Notes under the pieces: model-generated
Database searches by the model: none
What the model was told of the DNA's origin: nothing
The model's input: the letters and a program-made list of their open reading frames with translations, nothing else
Made by a program: the position numbers and the translations under genes
Shown here: positions 29,421 to 39,900 of the stretch, one piece after another
Layout: every line of letters starts with the position of its first letter
Numbering within the stretch: position 1 is the stretch's first letter
Origin: Gracilaria domingensis
Lineage: Eukaryota > Rhodophyta > Florideophyceae > Gracilariales > Gracilariaceae
Length of the DNA stretch: 64,000 nucleotides
Direction of reading: 5' to 3'
NCBI GenBank assembly: GCA_022539475.1
Contig: VCMS01000140.1
Span: 203,437-267,436 of the forward strand

Positions 29421-32400
29421 TTGTGCAGGCTTTGGGGGACAAACCGCTCCGTACCATCTCCTCAGACCGTCGAAATCCTTTCCGAATGTATGCTGAAGGA
29501 AAGGTACGCTACAGTGAATGCAACCACGAGGGTACAACTGCAAACAGAGCTCCACCAGAAGACGTACTCGGAAGACGTGAGTATGTCCGAGTACATCGAC
29601 GATATCGAATCAATATTCAGCAGGTTGGAAGCAATGGGGAGCCGTGTCCAGGATTCGATGCAAGTGGCGATTCTTTTGGCCAGTTTTGGAAACGCAAGTG
29701 ACACACCGTATGGCCCCGTTATCAGTGCGTTACAAACTCTGAAGGAAGATGAGCTCAACTGGGACTCGGTAACTGCACGCTTGCTCCAGGAATACAAAAC
29801 GCGGGAGCTTGGAAAGCCAAGTAGCAGTTCCGATGTGACAACAACCGAAGAGAAGGCTCTGAAAAGTAAGGCTGCAGTACAATGTTTCTACTGTGGCAAA
29901 TTCGGTCACTACAAACGAGAATGCCGGAAACGTAAGAGTGACATGAAGTCTAAAAGCAACAGGATAGACCCTCAGTACGCGCTAATGGTGCGTGGTGGGC
30001 AGCCGAAGACCTGTTTTGTTGTTGACTCTGGTGCCACGAAGCATATGATGGGTGATTCTGTGTTCAGTGAAGAGTTTCATTTGACCGTGCCTGTACCCAT
30101 CTCCCTTGGAGATGGACGGCAATTAGTGCCAACCAGAGTTGGAAACTTTGAACTGATCATCCAGTCACCATCAGGCAGCCAGCTGTCATGCATACCGCTA
30201 CGAGGAATGCTACTAGTGCCGGAATTGGATGGAAACCTGATATCGTGCCGGGCCCTGGCACATTCAGGCTTCAACACAGTAATCGATCACAATGGCTGCA
30301 CACTTTCAGACGGCCATACTCAGGTAAATATGAGAGGACCCCTGCATGGACTGTACGAAATCCGTGGCCTTCTGAGACCCCTTAGGACCCAGTCTGCCCG
30401 CACTGCGGCTGTAGAAAGCCCAACTGCTGGAATAGAACTCTGGCATTACCGCTTCGGGCACATTGACAGGAACCGTATTCGCCAGATGAGTACAGAAGGC
30501 ACTGTCGATGGTTTAGATCTTAACACAGCTCCGGATGAGGGCTCACGGTGTGTTCCGTGCACAGAAGGGAAGATGTCAAGATTACACCTCCAAGCCCGTA
30601 CTTTAAAGTTTCTTGAAGTAGGTGAAGTAATATTCTCTGACATCTGTGGTCCACTAAAGACTGCCAGTATGGGAGGGAAGAAGTTCTTCATCACGTTTAC
30701 CGATGGTCGATCCGGGTACCGCACAGTGTCGTTGTTACGAAAGAGCAGTGAAGCGCTACAAGCCTTTCGCGACTTCCACAGGTTCTTTGAGCGCAGATTC
30801 AGGTGTGTTGTGCAGATGCTACACTCGGACAATGGGTCAGAGTATATGGGGATGCAGAACTACCTGAGAGAATCTGGCATAGAATGGGAGTCTTCAGCCC
30901 CATATACACCGCAGCAAAATGGGGTAGCTGAGAGACTGAACAGGACCCTCATGGACATGGTCCGTTCTATGCTCAGCCACGCCGGACTACCTCCAACGTT
31001 CTGGGGGGAAGCTCTCATGACTGCAGTGGCTCTACGTAACTTCACTGGTTCTTCAAAGAACAGAGGTCGAACACCTATTGAGGAGCTGACTGGAAAGAAG
31101 CCATATGTAGGACACATCAAGATTTTTGGGTGTGAGGTGTGGCTTCACTCGGCTAAGAGATCCAAACTCGAGCCTAAGGCGAAGAGAGGCATTCTCATGA
31201 GATGTCTACCACACCGGAACTACAGTGTTTACCTCACTGACTCCGGGAGAATCACGAAGGTACGCCATGCGATTGTGAACGAAACCAAATTCCCGGGAAG
31301 AGAGATCTTCCGAACACAGACAGTGAGTGATATGACCGTGCCTGAGGCCGTAGCGGATGTACTTGAAGGACCACATGCCAGCCACACGGAAGATCCAGAT
31401 AATTGTTCCTCAGAGCTGGGTCCAGTACAACACACCACTTCCCAGCCTGCCCCTACTAACGAACAAGACAATACCAGTGACACGGGGGAAGAAGATGCAA
31501 GCGATAAAGGTGACACTGGCCCAAGAGAGCTTACTGAGTCTGAACTGGAGTTCGTGACACACTATCCCATTCGGAGGTACCCAGCTAGAAAGAGAAGACC
31601 ACCGCAAAGATACGAAGCTTCTCGGAGGGCTTCCGTAGGAGACTGGTCCAACACCACAGCAATACCGAGAACAGTTGTAGAGGCATTGAGCTGTGAAGAA
31701 TCTGAGCATTGGAAGGCTGCGATTGACTCAGAGCTTCACACTTTGCGCCAAATCGGTACATGGGGAAAGGTAAAGCTCCCGCCTGGCGCGAAGGTGATAC
31801 AGTCTAAACTGGTTTTTGCAAAGAAGAAGCTTGCGGATGGGTCTCTGGACAAGTACAAGGCCAGACTTGTTGCCGGCTGCCAACAGGGACATGTCGACAA
31901 CCTGTTTGCCCCTGTGGTCGATTTTCATAGCGTGAGAGTCGTCCTCACTCTCGCAGTGAAGCTTGGGTACACTGTCCATCAGATGGATGTTAAGTCAGCT
32001 TTCCTCAACGGACGGATGGATGCTGAGGCACATGTGTATATGCTGCCACCTGAGGAAATTGACCTGGGTCTACAAGAAGGGGAGGCGCTGCTGCTGAAGC
32101 GCACATTGTACGGCCTCAAGAACTCGAATCGAATCTGGGCACAGACATGGAAGGCGTGTTTGCAGAGTCTTGGGTACAATGCCACGGTCCGAAGAATGCC
32201 TTTCGTGAAGACTGGGGTATGGGGTATTACTTGGGTCCTGGTGTATGTGGATGACATCCTGATTGTTGGTAAGTCTGCTGAGAGCGTGAACCATGCGAAG
32301 CGGGAGCTACAGTCTAGATTCCAGATGACAGACATGGGTGAAGATAAATCTTTCTTGGGCGTCGAGTTCAAACCGATGGCTAGTGGGATTTGTATAAGGC

Positions 32401-33188
32401 AATCGGGTTTCGTCGAGAAGTTGCTACAAGACACTGGCATGAGTAACTCGAAGCCTGTTTCAACACCTATGCTGTCGTACGCTGAAACAGACACACATTC
32501 CCCAATTCTGGAAGCAGACACCCATTCATTCTTCCGTGAAGCACTAGGGTCTCTACTTTACCTGTCATCGCGATCGAGACCAGACATTTCATTTGCGGTT
32601 AATGCACTCAGTCGGAGGCAGTTAAACCCAACTGCGGTGGACCTGGTTGCGTTGAAGCGAGTCCTGAGGTACCTCCGTGGATCGGTCTGTCTTGGGCTCC
32701 CATACGTCGCAATGGCCAAGTCCCTCACACTTACTGCATATTGCGACAGTGACTGGGCTAGAGACAGGGTGGACCGGAAGTCTATTACTGGGTTTGCAAT
32801 ATACTTGGATGACTGCTTGGTCTGCTGGAAGACAACTAAGCAGAGAAGCATTGCAATGTCGACTTCCGAGGCGGAGTTTATTGCGCTGTCGGACTGCGTT
32901 CGTGAAGTAATGTGGCTGCGAAGTCTTCTGAGAGATCTAGGTGTGCCACAGATGGACGCTACAGTTATCTACGAGGACAATACCGGCGCAATCTGCTGGG
33001 CGAATTCGCAGAAACGCCCCAAGCATGTGGATATTCGTTTCCATTTTGTCAGAGATGCGGTTGATAGGAAGAAAGTTGCAGTTGTTCACTGCCCAACTGA
33101 GAAGATGAAGGCAGACATTCTTACGAAGCCATTGCAACCGAAGAGGTTCTTGGACTTACGCGCTGCGATTGGGCTACAGGATATCTGA
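29421..33188 (+). CDS. Copia-B polyprotein, main open frame
   Basis: A 1,255-codon open frame of the Copia polyprotein. In order: gag part; zinc knuckle CFYCGKFGHYKREC (about 29,884); aspartic protease VVDSGATKHMMGD (about 30,018); integrase zinc site (HYRFGHIDRNRI ... CVPC, about 30,440-30,560) and core (HSDNGSEYMG about 30,822; YTPQQNGVAERLNR about 30,905); reverse transcriptase (about 31,690-32,440, with YVDDILIV about 32,243); and RNase H (about 32,735-33,180: AYCDSDWARDRVDRKS, STSEAEFIALSDCV, YEDNTGAICW). The first part of gag lies in another frame from 29,117, so the element is not strictly whole. Confidence 0.92.
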   Translation: MCRLWGTNRSVPSPQTVEILSECMLKERYATVNATTRVQLQTELHQKTYSEDVSMSEYIDDIESIFSRLEAMGSRVQDSMQVAILLASFGNASDTPYGPVISALQTLKEDELNWDSVTARLLQEYKTRELGKPSSSSDVTTTEEKALKSKAAVQCFYCGKFGHYKRECRKRKSDMKSKSNRIDPQYALMVRGGQPKTCFVVDSGATKHMMGDSVFSEEFHLTVPVPISLGDGRQLVPTRVGNFELIIQSPSGSQLSCIPLRGMLLVPELDGNLISCRALAHSGFNTVIDHNGCTLSDGHTQVNMRGPLHGLYEIRGLLRPLRTQSARTAAVESPTAGIELWHYRFGHIDRNRIRQMSTEGTVDGLDLNTAPDEGSRCVPCTEGKMSRLHLQARTLKFLEVGEVIFSDICGPLKTASMGGKKFFITFTDGRSGYRTVSLLRKSSEALQAFRDFHRFFERRFRCVVQMLHSDNGSEYMGMQNYLRESGIEWESSAPYTPQQNGVAERLNRTLMDMVRSMLSHAGLPPTFWGEALMTAVALRNFTGSSKNRGRTPIEELTGKKPYVGHIKIFGCEVWLHSAKRSKLEPKAKRGILMRCLPHRNYSVYLTDSGRITKVRHAIVNETKFPGREIFRTQTVSDMTVPEAVADVLEGPHASHTEDPDNCSSELGPVQHTTSQPAPTNEQDNTSDTGEEDASDKGDTGPRELTESELEFVTHYPIRRYPARKRRPPQRYEASRRASVGDWSNTTAIPRTVVEALSCEESEHWKAAIDSELHTLRQIGTWGKVKLPPGAKVIQSKLVFAKKKLADGSLDKYKARLVAGCQQGHVDNLFAPVVDFHSVRVVLTLAVKLGYTVHQMDVKSAFLNGRMDAEAHVYMLPPEEIDLGLQEGEALLLKRTLYGLKNSNRIWAQTWKACLQSLGYNATVRRMPFVKTGVWGITWVLVYVDDILIVGKSAESVNHAKRELQSRFQMTDMGEDKSFLGVEFKPMASGICIRQSGFVEKLLQDTGMSNSKPVSTPMLSYAETDTHSPILEADTHSFFREALGSLLYLSSRSRPDISFAVNALSRRQLNPTAVDLVALKRVLRYLRGSVCLGLPYVAMAKSLTLTAYCDSDWARDRVDRKSITGFAIYLDDCLVCWKTTKQRSIAMSTSEAEFIALSDCVREVMWLRSLLRDLGVPQMDATVIYEDNTGAICWANSQKRPKHVDIRFHFVRDAVDRKKVAVVHCPTEKMKADILTKPLQPKRFLDLRAAIGLQDI

Positions 33189-33201
33189 CAATGGGGGGGA
33201 A

Positions 33202-33434
33202 TGATGAGATTACAGACTTTATTGAATTGTCAGATCTAACGTAATAGATATTATGTAGGATATCACTACTTTGAATTGTATGGTTCTGAGGCTCCCTGTA
33301 CTTAGCTTCTTCATACCTGTACTGTTTTTAGCAGGGTTTTACAGTACTACAACTTGCATATAAGGACTACCATTGCCGGGTAGATGAGTAAACGGGCCAA
33401 CTATCCGCCCAGCTTCTCTCCACTTCAGCCATCA
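33202..33434 (+). repeat. Copia-B 3' LTR
   Basis: 233 bases; differs from the left LTR by a single base near the CATATAAG box. Confidence 0.93.
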
Positions 33435-33481
33435 GTTTACAGCACAGCCTTTTGCATCCTCCAGAGATTCTACATCGGGCG

Positions 33482-34117
33482 TCATGTGAGTCGTTGTCCC
33501 TGAGTCGAGCAGAAATTCTTCTTCGTCTTGTGGGCGATGTACTCCTGCTCTGGCAACTGGGGTTCGAACTTTTTGTTCATCCTTGTTGTTTCTTTTCCCT
33601 TTCCTTTGTTTTTATCCGCAGTTGTCTTCCCGTTCGGAGATAACTTGGCCTTGATATCATCTGCGTTGACTCCTAATTTGTTGTTTGGATTCTTTGGATT
33701 AAAGAAGCACTTTTCAGTCGTGTGATACTTCTTATGACATATGCCGCATTGGAGTTCGGATGAGTGAGCGGTGTTTGCGCGTTCCGGTTTCCTTAAACGG
33801 AGAGTCTTTTGTTCATCCAGTAGTCTAGTACTGACAGTGTCCCATTTCATATGGTCATCGGACAACGTTTTGATTGCAGCACAGACAGGAGACAGTTCGG
33901 GCGCTTCGATGGAGGCTACCAGTAGCCCAACTTTGAGTTCATCCGAAAGGGACATATCGGTGCCTTCCAGTTTAGACATCAAGATTTGCATGCAGTCGAT
34001 ATGAGAACCAAGATCGTCTTGGAGAGATAAGTTCTTATACGAAACTAATTCGCGCATGGTACTTATTCGTGATGCGGTTGTCGAAGAATCAGAACGAGCG
34101 TCCAATTTGGACAACAT
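33482..34117 (-). pseudogene. Copia-A gag part
   Basis: Gag segment with EGTDMSLSDELKVGLLVAS, the DDHMKWDTVSTRLLDEQ block typical of Copia gag, and a zinc knuckle (CGICHKKYHTTEKC) followed by a Lys-rich tail. Its start (SLSGTDYYALWKIRIEAAC) lies farther right, near 34,350, in the broken element. Confidence 0.85.
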
Positions 34118-34469
34118 GTCGTAGGGACGCCCAACATCCGACTGAAAGATGCGCAGTGTGTCGTTCGATAACGCGGCAACTATAATTCCGCTAGCACGTT
34201 TCTGATCATCGGCAAACTTCTGCTTCTTATCCTAATCGGCATACAGATTTCGTCGTTTGCGCAGTACATCGTAAAGGTTTTTCGCATCACATGCGGCTTC
34301 TATTCTGATTTTCCAGAGTGCGTAGTAATCTGTTCCAGATAGAGACATGATTCTCACACGATCAGGATCCATTGCGATGTTAGATTGAGGTCCAAGAACA
34401 GTCTTGTTGCTTTCGATTCCAGACTATGTGCTGCAGTAGTGCTACGTTTCTGAAATAGGCCCAATAACC

Positions 34470-34744
34470 TGTTAGCGCAAGTAAGCGCGTTCTTGTTGGT
34501 TTTTTTGTGAGCAAAAAAGCTGGCGGACGAGTCTCTGAGAGGCTCGGCTGCAGTGCGTTTTATAATGTTAAGTTGTTTCCCTTTTGGGTAACTACATACT
34601 CTCCTATCAAATGATTTGTCTATTACGTAGCACTTATAGTGAATTACCTGTCCACTCTCTTCTGCGTCCAAGTAAGTGCATTGCACTAGTAAAATATGCT
34701 GTTAGACTCACCTATCATTCTCATTATTACAAGAGGCTCTGACA
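34470..34744 (-). repeat. Copia-A LTR (5' in element sense)
   Basis: 275 bases, partner of 22561-22834. Followed on the right by the TTATC target duplication at 34745-34749. Confidence 0.9.
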
Positions 34745-34749
34745 TTATC

Positions 34750-35114
34750 GTAACCCTCTGTGACTGCCATCTGCAGCTGACAGCACTACACAACAACAGT
34801 GTAAAAAGAAAAACAGACAACGCCATCACACGAGCATGTTCAAGCACACAATTTAAATGTGTCACTCGTTTCTGACACGTCTACGCCATTTTTGAGCAGA
34901 ATAACGCGGGGGGTAAGAAAACTCCAGAAGAAAATACAAACAGCTCGAAAAAACCAACAAAAAGGGGAAAGATAATACAGTAGCTTAGTGATAATCACAG
35001 CACAGAACAAGAGAACCAAGACTAAAACGAACGTAGCCAACGTCCACTAACATTCTAGACTGGAGAAAAATACATTAGATCTCCTAGCAAGAAAATCGAA
35101 AAAACAGCTTACCT
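34750..35114 (-). repeat. Dispersed repeat R, copy interrupted by Copia-C
   Basis: The part from 34879 on is related to 23849-24000: both share a GCCATTTT start, a CGCGGG.GGTAA block and an AATAC.GTAGCT.AG..ATAA block. Read on the minus strand the two even share a protein-like pattern (YY(F/L)SPF). Copia-C inserted here, so the repeat continues after 41,327. Class unknown. Confidence 0.5.
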
Positions 35115-35431
35115 TGTTCGTATGAATGTGCCTTCAAGCACTAGATGTCACACGCATCGCGTGAGACATACAGGTTTTGTTAGGTGTCTATCTCGCACCG
35201 CATTAGCAGAATACATTAGATGATGTGTGTAAAAGTCCTACGTAAAATGTACAATATTTATGCTTTTGATAAAATATCCAGTATATGTGACTCCCTCCAG
35301 CTGAGCAACAGCTTTAGCCACAAGTTTGTAGTACCTTTCATTTTGGCAGGGCTTTGCCAAGGTAGGCTTTCTTCATAAAGAAAATTAAACTCCTCAATAC
35401 AAACAAAAAGTAATCTCAACTGCCCACAACA
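35115..35431 (+). repeat. Copia-C 5' LTR
   Basis: TGTTCGTATGAATG ... CCCACAACA, followed by a primer-binding-like TGGTTGAATCGC that resembles the site in Copia-B. Partner at 41012-41322. Confidence 0.85.
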
Positions 35432-35616
35432 GTGGTTGAATCGCGCACCACGTGCAACCAACACTCCATCACAAGCCCGTATTTTGTCTCTATTTGTAAA
35501 ACCCGCAAAGGCCGCGACGCAAGAACCAAAATGCAGAACAAGCAGGTGTGGATGGTGATTTACTCATAAAACAACTCTCTGCTTCAGCTAAAAGCACAGT
35601 AACAGCAATGTCAAAT

Positions 35617-35832
35617 CTAATGGGAGCGAGATGCGGACCGCGTCCCATTCCGAACAAAGCGTGGAGTGGGCACCGAGCCCGTGTTGGTCACCTCGACAGT
35701 GGTGATAACCTCCTGTAGCGCTGTGTAAATGTGTGCAACAGCGTCGCGGAATCCGTCCATATAACCGCTGCGGTACTCGACGGTGCAGTTGACGAGGAGT
35801 TCGATGATTTCATCATTGAGGGTGGCTTCCAC
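35617..35832 (-). CDS. Doubtful small open frame, 71 residues
   Basis: A minus-strand frame in the leader of Copia-C with a protein-like stretch (DEIIELLVNCTVEYRSGYMD). Its layout faintly recalls the unknown frame at 25,270-25,767. It may be a remnant of the dispersed repeat that entered Copia-C. Confidence 0.25.
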   Translation of the reverse strand: MEATLNDEIIELLVNCTVEYRSGYMDGFRDAVAHIYTALQEVITTVEVTNTGSVPTPRFVRNGTRSASRSH

Positions 35833-36446
35833 GGACTAGACATCTAAAACGGAATTGGTGGGGCGAGACATGATGAGAACGGTTGGCGGAGCTGGCAGCG
35901 GAGTGCCACAAAGAAGCGCAACGCGAAACAAGAGATGGTCTTATGTGCAAGATCACGAGAGCGCACATATGCGCGCTTTTCACGCTATCGAATTTCAATC
36001 GGTAAGACGTGATGTGGCAAGCAACCTGATTACAAATTATTTTGGAAAAATGGTGGAACGACAAGCAAATTAATTGGCTGTCGACGACTGATTTATTGAG
36101 AAGAAATCAAAATGTCGTTGACATGCAATATGACAACGAGACGTTAATTAGGCGTCAACAACTAGTAACGTGAGAAGAAATTCGAGCAGATATCAGCGAG
36201 TAATTACTGGAACCAAAGACAGTGAAACTGGGTCAACTCGTCTCGGAATAGGGTAAACCTTGTCTATAAGAAAGACCTCACTTGAACAGGTACCTGGAGC
36301 GCGCACTAAGCGGTCAAAGCTTGCAATAGCATCTGCTGCCAATCAGAAGCACCTGGTGTTCCAATACTAGACGAATTGTTTCAACGATAGTATAGACGTG
36401 TTCTAGATACACTATGCTTCAGCGGAGATTATTCAACGCAAATTTT

Positions 36447-36497
36447 CTCTATATAAGCCCCCGCAAAGACGGCTTCAGCGTCTTTGCATCCGGGGGC
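36447..36497 (+). promoter_or_regulatory. TATA-like box followed by strong hairpin
   Basis: CTATATAAG (36447-36457) is followed at once by a hairpin (36457-36497): GCCCCCG and CAAAGACG pair with CGTCTTTG and CGGGGGC across a GCTTCAG loop with a small bulge. TATA plus stem at a likely transcript start is typical of the R region of LTR-type elements; here it would belong to the foreign sequence in the Copia-C leader. Confidence 0.5.
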
Positions 36498-36849
36498 AGA
36501 CCTCGACCCTTCACAAATATTTTTCCATTAGCATTCCTCACCACCCTTCAGAGCGGTCTGCTTCTCCCTGCTATCAACTCCAATAGAATACTCAGTTTCA
36601 TTACTAGCGGTTCCGTCTCCAGCTACACGCTTCAAGCCTACCGCGACGGTCTGTGCTGCCCTTTCTTGGGCTCATCTTGCACACCGGCGTCTCGAGTGCT
36701 CCAGCTTCAGCCCATCTCGGTCTTCGTGGGCCTGGGTCTGGGTTCCTTATTCCCTCTTTCACGCTGTCGCCGCGGAATCGTGGATTATTCCTGTCCAAGT
36801 CCCATTACCTTCACTGGTTCTGCGTGATTACCTCCGCTTTTCGTGACTA

Positions 36850-36951
36850 AGAGCATTAATTTTGTCGCTTACAACTGATACCCGCTGGCATTTCTGCGTT
36901 CGGTCGGGTTTGTCACCACCCGCGCCATATCTACCCAAAATGGCGTCCACA
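36850..36951 (+). repeat. Dispersed repeat R, end fragment in Copia-C leader
   Basis: GGGTTTGT.ACCACCCGCGCC (36906-36926) and AAAATGGCGTCCACA (36937-36951) recur in reverse at 23881-23901 and 23849-23863. The 15-base end is identical between the two copies. Confidence 0.6.
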
Positions 36952-39900
36952 CTATTCTCAGTTTCACCGTTTCATTTACATCGCAGCCCTGTCCTTGAAG
37001 AATGGAAGAGGATACCGTGAAAAAGGTATCCCGCTCCTGTGCCAAACGGCATGAAGATTTTACGCTGTGGATGATGAGGATTGAGTCGGTCTTAGAATCG
37101 AAAGAGTTATTGAGTGTTGTCTTGGAAGATGTTGTTGGGCAGAGAAGCATAGACGTGCTTTCTGATGAGATGAAGTTAAAGGTCTCAAGAGCTCAAATGT
37201 ATCTGGTACATTTCCTAGGTGACAAGCCAATTCGGACCATTGCGTTGGAGAGACGTAACCCGTTTGTGATGTACCGCGAACTTCGTGAAAGGTAAGCGAC
37301 TGAGAACAAAGCCACAAGGGTACAGTTACAGACTAAACTGCACCAAACGCGCTACACCGAAGGAACAATAATGTCAGACTTCGTTGACGGTTTTGGGCCC
37401 GTGTTTTCAAGACTGGAGGCTATGGGAAGTCCAATTGCAGAGAGTATGCAGATTGCGATTCTGTTTCCCAGCTTTGGAGCTACCGGGGACAGTCCGTATG
37501 GTGCGGTCATCTCTGCTCTACAGACTATGGATGACGAGGAACTCTCATGGGAGAAAGTCACAGCCCGGCTACTCCAGGAGTATGACACCAGGATCACAGA
37601 GACAAAGACAGAATCCACCGTAGTTAAAGACACAACAAATACGGAACGTGCACTCCAGGCAAAGGTGAAGGGCAAGTGCTCCAAATGCGGGAAGAAGGGG
37701 CACTACAAACGAAACTTTCCTTCAATTAAATCTGATCTTGAGGGAGGAAGCAGTTCGGGAAGGCATCGAGCACTGATATCTCGAGAAAGAGATTACCAGT
37801 TCATCGTGGACTCGGGTGCGACATCACATCACATATGGTGGGAGAACGCAGTATGGCACATCTATTTTCTCCCGTACAACCCAGAGCCATTATTCTGGGC
37901 GATAGCAGGCGTGTCGTAGCATCCAAAGGAGGAGATGTAGCACTCAGTGTTGCTCTACCAGGCCGTCGCTATGTCCAACTGCTGCTAGAGAATGTGCTAT
38001 ATGTTGAAGATATGGAATGCAATTTAGTATCGTGTTCCCGACTGACGAATGACAAGTACAGAATCTCTTCCAACTCATCGGTGTCCCTCGTAGATAGCGA
38101 TTATCCCAATACGGGCACCCAAAAGATCTGGTGTACACCAGCTTTGGGGCAGAGCAGCACCACATTTCGCATGTGTACCACGAAGGGAGGCTACTGGACT
38201 ACAGCTCTGGCATGAGAGACTTGGCCATATTGGTAAGCAAAGGATACGGCAAATGTCAAACCGAACCGTGATACATGGACTGGATCTCAACGAAAGACAA
38301 GGGCACGGGTCGGAATGCATTCCTTGTATCGAAGGAAAACTCAAACGAAGGAGTCTTGATAAAAGAAGCACAGGTGACGCTAATATCGGACACATTATAT
38401 TCACTGACATATGCGGACCGATCAGCACGCCAAGTATTGGGTCCAAAATGTACTTCGTTTCATTTATTTACAAGAAATCAAGATACAAAGGCGTCCATAT
38501 CCTGAGGAAAGGAAGGATTTGACTCTGGAGTTCAGATGCTTCCTGTTGAAATTCGAGTGACAATCTGAAAGAAAGATCAAACTCGTATAATCTGACAATG
38601 GACCAGAGTACGTCGCACTCCGTAAATATCTATCCAGTGAAGGAATAGTTGGGAGACCAGCGCTTCATATACACCGCGACAGAATGGGGTAGCTGAAAGA
38701 TTTAACAGGACAGTAATGGAGCTGGTAAGGACAATGCTACGTCATGCAAATCTCCCGCACAAGTTCTGGGCTGAGGCAGTCTTTACTGCGACAAGGACAA
38801 TGAAAATCATTAGCTGTGAGGCAAATGGAGGTAGAACATCTCATGAAGTCCTTACAGGGAACATACCCCACGTCAATTCAATGAGGACGTTCGGTTGTGA
38901 GATATGGGTCAACGTCGCTAAACGAAAGAAGTTAGAGGTCAAAGCTCGCCGCGAGACCCTTCTACGCTGCCTCCCACACCAAATTTATCTTGTTTTGATA
39001 TTCAGAGCAAGCAAATCACGTTTGAAAGGCATGTCAGTATCAATGAGAATAAATTCCCTGGAAGGAAGTTGTATAACCCTCGAGATAACATGCCATTAGG
39101 CATCGCTGCAGATGTCCCTGACGATACATCATCTCCAACCGATGTACATAATGACCAGAATCTTGAAGTCGAAGATTCTGATGAAGAGTCAACTGAAGAT
39201 GCACCTGGGATGAACCTAGAAGATGTTGGAAACGATGATAATGAAGCTGAAATCAATGGAGATGGAAGTGTGAATAATGTGGATGAACCTGACGAATCGC
39301 ACGCAGAGTCAGACCAGTTCACGATGACTTCCAGTGTACAAGAGATGTTAACCCACTACCGAGTACGTCGCTATCCCGACCGCCAGCGCCAGCCTCCGAA
39401 CAGATATTCGGACACACATCACAGTAGCTTGGTAACAAGAGAGAAATCTACAGATTCTATACCAGAAAACTTGCAGGACACAAAGAACTCTCCTAATTTT
39501 CAATTGTGGAAAGGTACAATTGACGAAGAACTTTCCTCACTGAACTCAATGAAGACATGGACTGTGGTGGAAAAACCGGCAGGAAAGCCTGTCCTAGATT
39601 CCAAACTTGTATTTTCACAGAAACTCAATGATGACGGATCCGTTGCAAGATAAAAGGCACGACTTGTGGCTGAGGGATGCCAGCAAGGGTATATTGCAAA
39701 TGTGTACTCTCCCGTTGTTGATTTTAGAACTGTGCGACTAGCACTGACACTCGCATGTCGATTTGGGTTTGAGATCTATCAGTTAGATGTGAAATGTGGC
39801 TTTCTAAACGGGCGAATAGATCAAGCCAACCCGGTCTATATGGCACTCTCAGCGGGGCTGGATATAGGACACAGGAAGGACAAAGTGCTCAAGTTGAATA

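Larger units (their letters stand above)
28935..33434 (+). mobile_element. Copia-B, young Ty1/Copia LTR retrotransposon inside Copia-A
   Basis: A 4.5-kb plus-strand Copia element inserted in Copia-A between gag and protease. LTRs 28935-29167 and 33202-33434 are both 233 bases and differ at one base, so the insertion is recent. A primer-binding-like site (TGGTAGCATCGC) follows the left LTR and a G-run polypurine tract (near 33,191-33,201) precedes the right LTR. The LTR contains a CATATAAG promoter-like box. The element looks nearly whole, with about one break near the end of the gag region. The five bases on each side (TGCAA and GTTTA) do not form a target duplication. Confidence 0.93.
22561..34744 (-). 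mobile_element. Copia-A, nested Ty1/Copia LTR retrotransposon
   Basis: A Ty1/Copia element on the minus strand with LTRs at both ends (22561-22834 and 34470-34744) and a TTATC target duplication. Read from right to left, it has gag (about 33.5-34.35 kb) with a zinc knuckle (CGICHKKYHTTEKC), a protease region (near 28.6-28.9 kb), integrase (about 27.65-28.5 kb), reverse transcriptase (about 23.7-23.85 and 26.9-27.5 kb) and RNase H (22.84-23.68 kb, AYCDSDWGLDIDGRKS). It is broken: Copia-B sits between gag and protease, an unclassified 3-kb insertion splits the reverse transcriptase, and several further breaks are present. The LTRs are about 98% alike, apart from a few short gaps, so it is fairly young. 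Confidence 0.9.
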
